Assembly (NCBI GenBank): GCA_002746395.1
Contig: NVXA01000005.1
Span: forward strand, 186,181-199,547
Direction of reading: 5' to 3'
Source of the DNA: Paracoccaceae bacterium
GTDB lineage: Bacteria; Pseudomonadota; Alphaproteobacteria; Rhodobacterales; Rhodobacteraceae
DNA length: 13,367 nt
Shown: positions 12,043 to 13,367 of the stretch, piece by piece
Layout: every line of letters starts with the position of its first letter
Numbering within the stretch: position 1 is the first letter of the stretch
Notes under the pieces: generated by a model
What the model saw: the letters and a program-made list of their open reading frames with translations, nothing else
What the model was told of the DNA's origin: nothing
Databases searched by the model: none
Program-made: the position numbers and the translations under genes

Positions 12043-13367
12043 TTACCGCCTTGGCCCAGATCGCTCATGCTGATGATCCAGATGAAGCGCCGATTGTTCA
12101 ACGTGATTGCGTTCCAACCGGCGCAGGACCGCAGGCTCGCCATAAAGCCGCATTTTATCCCTGTGGCGCGTCATGGCGACGTAAGAAAGATGGTGATTCA
12201 TTGTATTGGAGACTAGCACATAAGCATTATCAACCGTGGCACCCTGTGATTTGTGGATGGTGCAGGCATAGCCGTGATCAAACGCGGGGTAGTGATCTGG
12301 CATTATTGTGACTGATTTGGCTTTATCACTGCCATCGGTATCCATGCGCACACGAAGTTGGTCATTATCAATTCCTTCCACCACGCCGAAACTACCATTC
12401 TTCACCCCAAGATCGCGATCATTGCGGGTGAAGATAATACGATCACCAACCGCGAAGGCGCGCGGACCGTGGTCGGTTTGGAGCAAGGTTTCTACCGCTA
12501 GATCCCCGCCAAATTTGCGCAAGGAACGAATGGCTTGGTTGATTGCATGCACATCTTTGCGGCGATGCGTCAAAGCCAGTCGAGAGACGTTCGAGCCGTG
12601 CAACTCCATATCCGTCACATAGTCCTGCGCCAGTTTAGCGATGGCCTCAGGCGTATCAATGGCGATACTGACAAAACCCTGTTGTCTGTAGGTTTCAATC
12701 GCATCGGCGCACCACCCCTTTGCCAGATTGATTGAAGCTTGGCGTTGCCATTCCTGCCGCTGGCGGCGAATTTCTGTAAGACGTACAGCACCGCTTTCTT
12801 GTGCAATATCCTTGAACGGCCTACCGGCCTGAATAGGTTGTAATTGCTCAGGATCACCAACCAAAATCAGCGTGGCCCCGCTTTTCTTGGCTATACTCAC
12901 AAATCTCGCCAGTTGCTTGGTGCCAACCATCCCCGCTTCATCAATCACCAGTACCGAGTTGCGGGTCAGTAAATTATAGCCGTTTTTCCAGCTATATTCC
13001 AAAGAAGCCAAGGTTCGGCTTTCAATGCCAGATGCACTTTCCAGACCATCCGCAGCTTTGCCTGAAAGCGCTGCACCGACCACCTGCAATCCTTGTTTTT
13101 CCCATGCGTGGCGCGCCGCAGATAGCATTGTGCTTTTGCCCGCCCCCGCCAGACCAATGACGCAGGATAGTTGTTCCGAGCCAAGAATATGACGAATTGC
13201 AGTTTCTTGTTCTGCGCTCAGGTTTGCCCCTGCCGTTATTTGCAAGGCTGAGTTTTCTTTGGCAATGGCCGCGTCGATATGCTTGCGCGAGACAGAAAGC
13301 GCAGAGCTGGACGCCATTACGCGCGCATTCACCGACAATGTGGCTTTGATGCTCAGGAATTCTTGCG
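12043..13367 (-). CDS. traA: Ti-type conjugative relaxase TraA, C-terminal helicase part (5' end outside window)
   Basis: The frame stays open to the window edge, upstream of the TTG at 13338, so the gene is truncated and the N-terminal MobA/MobL-type relaxase domain is outside. About 440 residues are seen. They form an SF1 (RecD/TraI-like) helicase. Numbered from the TTG, it has Walker A GLAGAGKST (62-70), Walker B VIDEAGM (131-137), motif III GDPEQLQPI (161-169), and late motifs YACTIHKSQGATVD and SYVAMTRHRD. The fusion of relaxase and helicase is typical of TraA from agrobacterial and other alphaproteobacterial conjugative elements. The relaxase nicks the transfer origin, and the helicase unwinds the strand to be exported. 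The tail after the last motif is short, and the stop is at 12043-12045. The origin of transfer is usually near the 5' end of traA and is therefore not expected here. The helicase is clear and the TraA assignment is likely. Confidence 0.88.
   Translation of the reverse strand, partial: QEFLSIKATLSVNARVMASSSALSVSRKHIDAAIAKENSALQITAGANLSAEQETAIRHILGSEQLSCVIGLAGAGKSTMLSAARHAWEKQGLQVVGAALSGKAADGLESASGIESRTLASLEYSWKNGYNLLTRNSVLVIDEAGMVGTKQLARFVSIAKKSGATLILVGDPEQLQPIQAGRPFKDIAQESGAVRLTEIRRQRQEWQRQASINLAKGWCADAIETYRQQGFVSIAIDTPEAIAKLAQDYVTDMELHGSNVSRLALTHRRKDVHAINQAIRSLRKFGGDLAVETLLQTDHGPRAFAVGDRIIFTRNDRDLGVKNGSFGVVEGIDNDQLRVRMDTDGSDKAKSVTIMPDHYPAFDHGYACTIHKSQGATVDNAYVLVSNTMNHHLSYVAMTRHRDKMRLYGEPAVLRRLERNHVEQSALHLDHQHERSGPRR

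Noticed and set aside
13336..13338. TTG as the start of a stand-alone 431-residue helicase
   Set aside because: The frame continues to the window edge, and the sequence matches the helicase half of a relaxase-helicase fusion.

Overview
The window looks like an accessory, conjugation-linked defence region of an alphaproteobacterium. The main evidence is the truncated gene at the right edge. It encodes the helicase half of a Ti-plasmid-type TraA relaxase, and relaxases of this build are typical of rhizobial, rhodobacterial and sphingomonad plasmids and integrative elements. The species cannot be named from sequence alone. No tRNA, rRNA, CRISPR array or transposase was seen.

Layout from left to right. 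(1) 1-2483, plus strand: the C-terminal three quarters or so of a YhaN/SbcC-like SMC-type ATPase; its Walker A end lies outside the window. (2) 2529-9248, minus strand: a compact type I restriction-modification operon read hsdM, hsdS, TIR gene, hsdR. hsdM/hsdS and hsdS/TIR overlap by 4 bases (ATGA), and TIR and hsdR are 8 bases apart. The insert is a 237-residue protein with a TIR-like domain of the CAP12/Pycsar-effector kind, which is not a normal type I subunit. (3) 9249-9561: a divergent control region with a good -10 box for hsdM on one side and a hairpin plus ribosome binding site for ardA on the other. (4) 9562-10499, plus strand: a two-gene unit of ardA (antirestriction DNA mimic) and an unrecognised 140-residue gene. 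(5) 10496-10672: a frameshifted remnant of a winged-helix-like C-terminus. It contains one copy of a 19-bp exact direct repeat whose other copy lies just upstream of the hsdM promoter, so the two repeats bracket the ardA cassette. (6) 10688-11875, minus strand: an intact Fic-domain AMP-transferase-type gene with an N-terminal inhibitory motif. (7) 12043-13367, minus strand: the TraA helicase portion, open at the window edge.

How the parts fit together. HsdM and HsdS would methylate the host sequence, and HsdR would cut unmodified incoming DNA. The TIR protein is translated from the same message with a near-consensus ribosome binding site, so it is plausibly an abortive-infection NAD-cleaving effector tied to the state of the restriction enzyme. 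ArdA, divergent from the same operon, is the classical inhibitor of type I enzymes and is usually carried by conjugative elements to survive entry into a new host. The window therefore pairs a type I system with a built-in suicide-type effector and an inhibitor of that class of system, head to head. The hsdM-hsdS-TIR-hsdR arrangement is the best candidate here for an undescribed composite defence system. Its function is inferred from gene order and motifs, not demonstrated.
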